DNA from: Phreatobacter sp.
GTDB taxonomy: Bacteria; Pseudomonadota; Alphaproteobacteria; Rhizobiales; Phreatobacteraceae
Assembly: GCF_022843985.1 (NCBI RefSeq)
Contig: NZ_JALHMP010000024.1
Coordinates: 1 to 64,000 of the forward strand
Direction of reading: 5' to 3'
DNA length: 64,000 bases
Shown: positions 63,112 to 64,000 of the stretch, piece after piece
Position numbering within the stretch: the stretch's first letter is position 1
Layout of the letters: each line of letters starts with the position of its first letter
Translations under genes and position numbers: made by a program
Notes under the pieces: model-generated
The model's input: only the letters and a program-made list of their open reading frames with translations
What the model was told of the DNA's origin: nothing
Database searches by the model: none

Positions 63112-63501
63112 TCAGCGCCGTTCGAGTTCGTGGATGATCGGGCAGTCCGGCCTATCGTCGCCGTGGCAGGCTTCGGCGAGCGTCCGCAACGCGCCGGCGA
63201 CCTCTGCGAGCGCCTCCGCGCGGTGCTCCAGGTCGGCCACATGGGCGAGCGCGAGCGATTTCACTTCGGCGCTGGTGCGGCTGCGGTCGGCCCAGAGGCG
63301 AAGCAGCTCACGCATCTGCTCGACGGAGAAGCCGAGATCCTTCGCCCTCCGGACGAATTTCACCCGGTGCAGGTCAGCGGGGCCGTAGTCGCGGTAGCCA
63401 CTGTCGCGCCGCGCCGGTCGTGGCAAAAGCCCGATGCTCTCATAGTGGCGGATCATCTTGGCTGAGACGCCGCTCGCCGCCGCCAGTTCGCCGATCTGCA
63501 C
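63112..63501 (-). CDS. cueR: CueR, Cu(I)-responsive MerR-family regulator
   Basis: A 129-residue protein. The MerR HTH reads MQIGELAAASGVSAKMIRHYESIGLLPRPARRDSGYRDYG. The metal loop has C112 and C120 in ACHGDDRPDCPII, and S77 replaces the cysteine of divalent-metal MerR proteins. That combination marks CueR, which senses monovalent copper, silver or gold. Start is GTG at 63499-63501. It is divergent from the ATPase gene across an operator with a dyad. Confidence 0.93.
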   Translation of the reverse strand: MQIGELAAASGVSAKMIRHYESIGLLPRPARRDSGYRDYGPADLHRVKFVRRAKDLGFSVEQMRELLRLWADRSRTSAEVKSLALAHVADLEHRAEALAEVAGALRTLAEACHGDDRPDCPIIHELERR

Positions 63502-63516
63502 CGTAGCATCTCCCGC

Positions 63517-63548
63517 TTGACCTTCCCATGATGGGAAGGTGCAGGCTT
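63517..63548 (+). promoter_or_regulatory. CueR operator and ATPase promoter
   Basis: TTGACC (-35) at 63517-63522 is followed by the dyad ACCTTCCC/GGGAAGGT around ATGAT (63520-63540) and AGGCTT as -10 near 63543. The spacer of 19-20 bp is the overlong spacing typical of MerR-family promoters, which the activated regulator untwists. Confidence 0.88.
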
Positions 63549-63576
63549 TCGGTCAACCCGGGAAAAGGCGTCTGTC

Positions 63577-64000
63577 ATGCCCTCCAAAGATCAAGCTGCG
63601 CGCCACGCGCCATCCTCAGGCTGCTGCGGCGACCATGCCGCTCATGGACACGATCATGATGAGTACGTGCAGGCGGGCGGCGAAGCTCCCGAACCGCACC
63701 AAGTCCGCGACCCCGTTTGCGGAATGAGCGTCGATCCTCACACTTCGCTTCATCGCGCGACGCATGCCGGCCGCACGCAATACTTCTGCTCCGCTGGCTG
63801 CAAGACGAAGTTTGAAGCGGAGCCCCAACGCTACCTCAATCCTGCGCAGACGAAGCCGACCGCCCCGACGCCTGTAGGAACGATCTACACCTGCCCCATG
63901 CACCCGCAAGTGCGGCAGGTCGGACCCGGTAATTGTCCGATCTGTGGCATGGCGCTGGAACCTGAGATTGCAAGTGCTGATGCTGGCCCGAATCCTGAGC
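63577..64000 (+). CDS. CopA-type copper-translocating P-type ATPase, N-terminal part (cut by window end)
   Basis: An open frame from ATG 63577 to the window end, 141 complete codons. It begins with a Cys/His-rich tail (SGCCGDHAAHGHDHDEY). A YHS-type domain follows (VRDPVCGMSV...TQYFCSAGCKTKFEAEPQRY), and then the heavy-metal-binding motif YTCPMHPQVRQVGPGNCPICGMALEP. This order is that of CopA/CopB-like Cu(I)-exporting ATPases. The pump domains lie beyond the window. It is driven by the CueR promoter just upstream. Confidence 0.88.
   Translation, partial: MPSKDQAARHAPSSGCCGDHAAHGHDHDEYVQAGGEAPEPHQVRDPVCGMSVDPHTSLHRATHAGRTQYFCSAGCKTKFEAEPQRYLNPAQTKPTAPTPVGTIYTCPMHPQVRQVGPGNCPICGMALEPEIASADAGPNPE

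Overview
This is a high-GC window that most resembles an alphaproteobacterium. The main pointers are tail genes of the Rhodobacter gene-transfer-agent family, DUF2924/DUF3489-type accessory genes beside a serine recombinase, and overall codon use. The order cannot be fixed from the sequence alone. No rRNA or CRISPR array is present; one tRNA gene is.

Left flank (1-9.3 kb). A tRNA-Ser(GGA) gene is followed on the minus strand by an operon of one ribbon-helix-helix regulator, three different DNA methyltransferases and one PLD-family nuclease-like protein. The four large genes overlap by 7-14 bp. It reads like a restriction-modification or defence island, but no helicase or other ATPase gene is present.

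Recombinase and defence-like cassette (9.3-14.8 kb). A minus-strand set of four overlapping genes (small protein, DUF2924-like, large serine recombinase, HTH protein) is divergent from a two-gene operon. That operon encodes an unknown helical protein and a QueC-like PP-loop enzyme with a zinc site and a C-terminal OmpR-like winged helix. A strong terminator closes it.

Prophage (about 14.9-52.5 kb). The order is replication and recombination genes (Sak4-like ATPase, ssDNA-binding protein, helicase, Cas4-like nuclease, primase-helicase, RuvC-like resolvase), a ParB-methyltransferase fusion, a toxin-antitoxin pair, then packaging and head genes (TerS, TerL, gpW, lambda-type portal, protease-capsid fusion). 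Siphovirus tail genes follow, including a clear -1 frameshift cassette, a tape measure and GTA-like gp12-gp15 homologues, and then lysis genes. A serine hydrolase and a divergent Lrp/AsnC regulator are inserted into the tail operon. The recombinase at 9.8-11.1 kb may be the phage integrase, but no attachment sites were identified.

Right flank (52.5-64 kb). This is a copper/heavy-metal resistance region: an OmpR-type two-component system, a CusB/CusA-like RND efflux system with a periplasmic accessory protein and a NodT-type outer membrane factor, a Met/His-rich DUF305 protein, a membrane protein, CueR, and the start of a CopA-type P-type ATPase cut by the window end. A shared 27-bp motif lies upstream of the regulator, efflux and DUF305 genes, and a canonical CueR operator lies between cueR and the ATPase gene.
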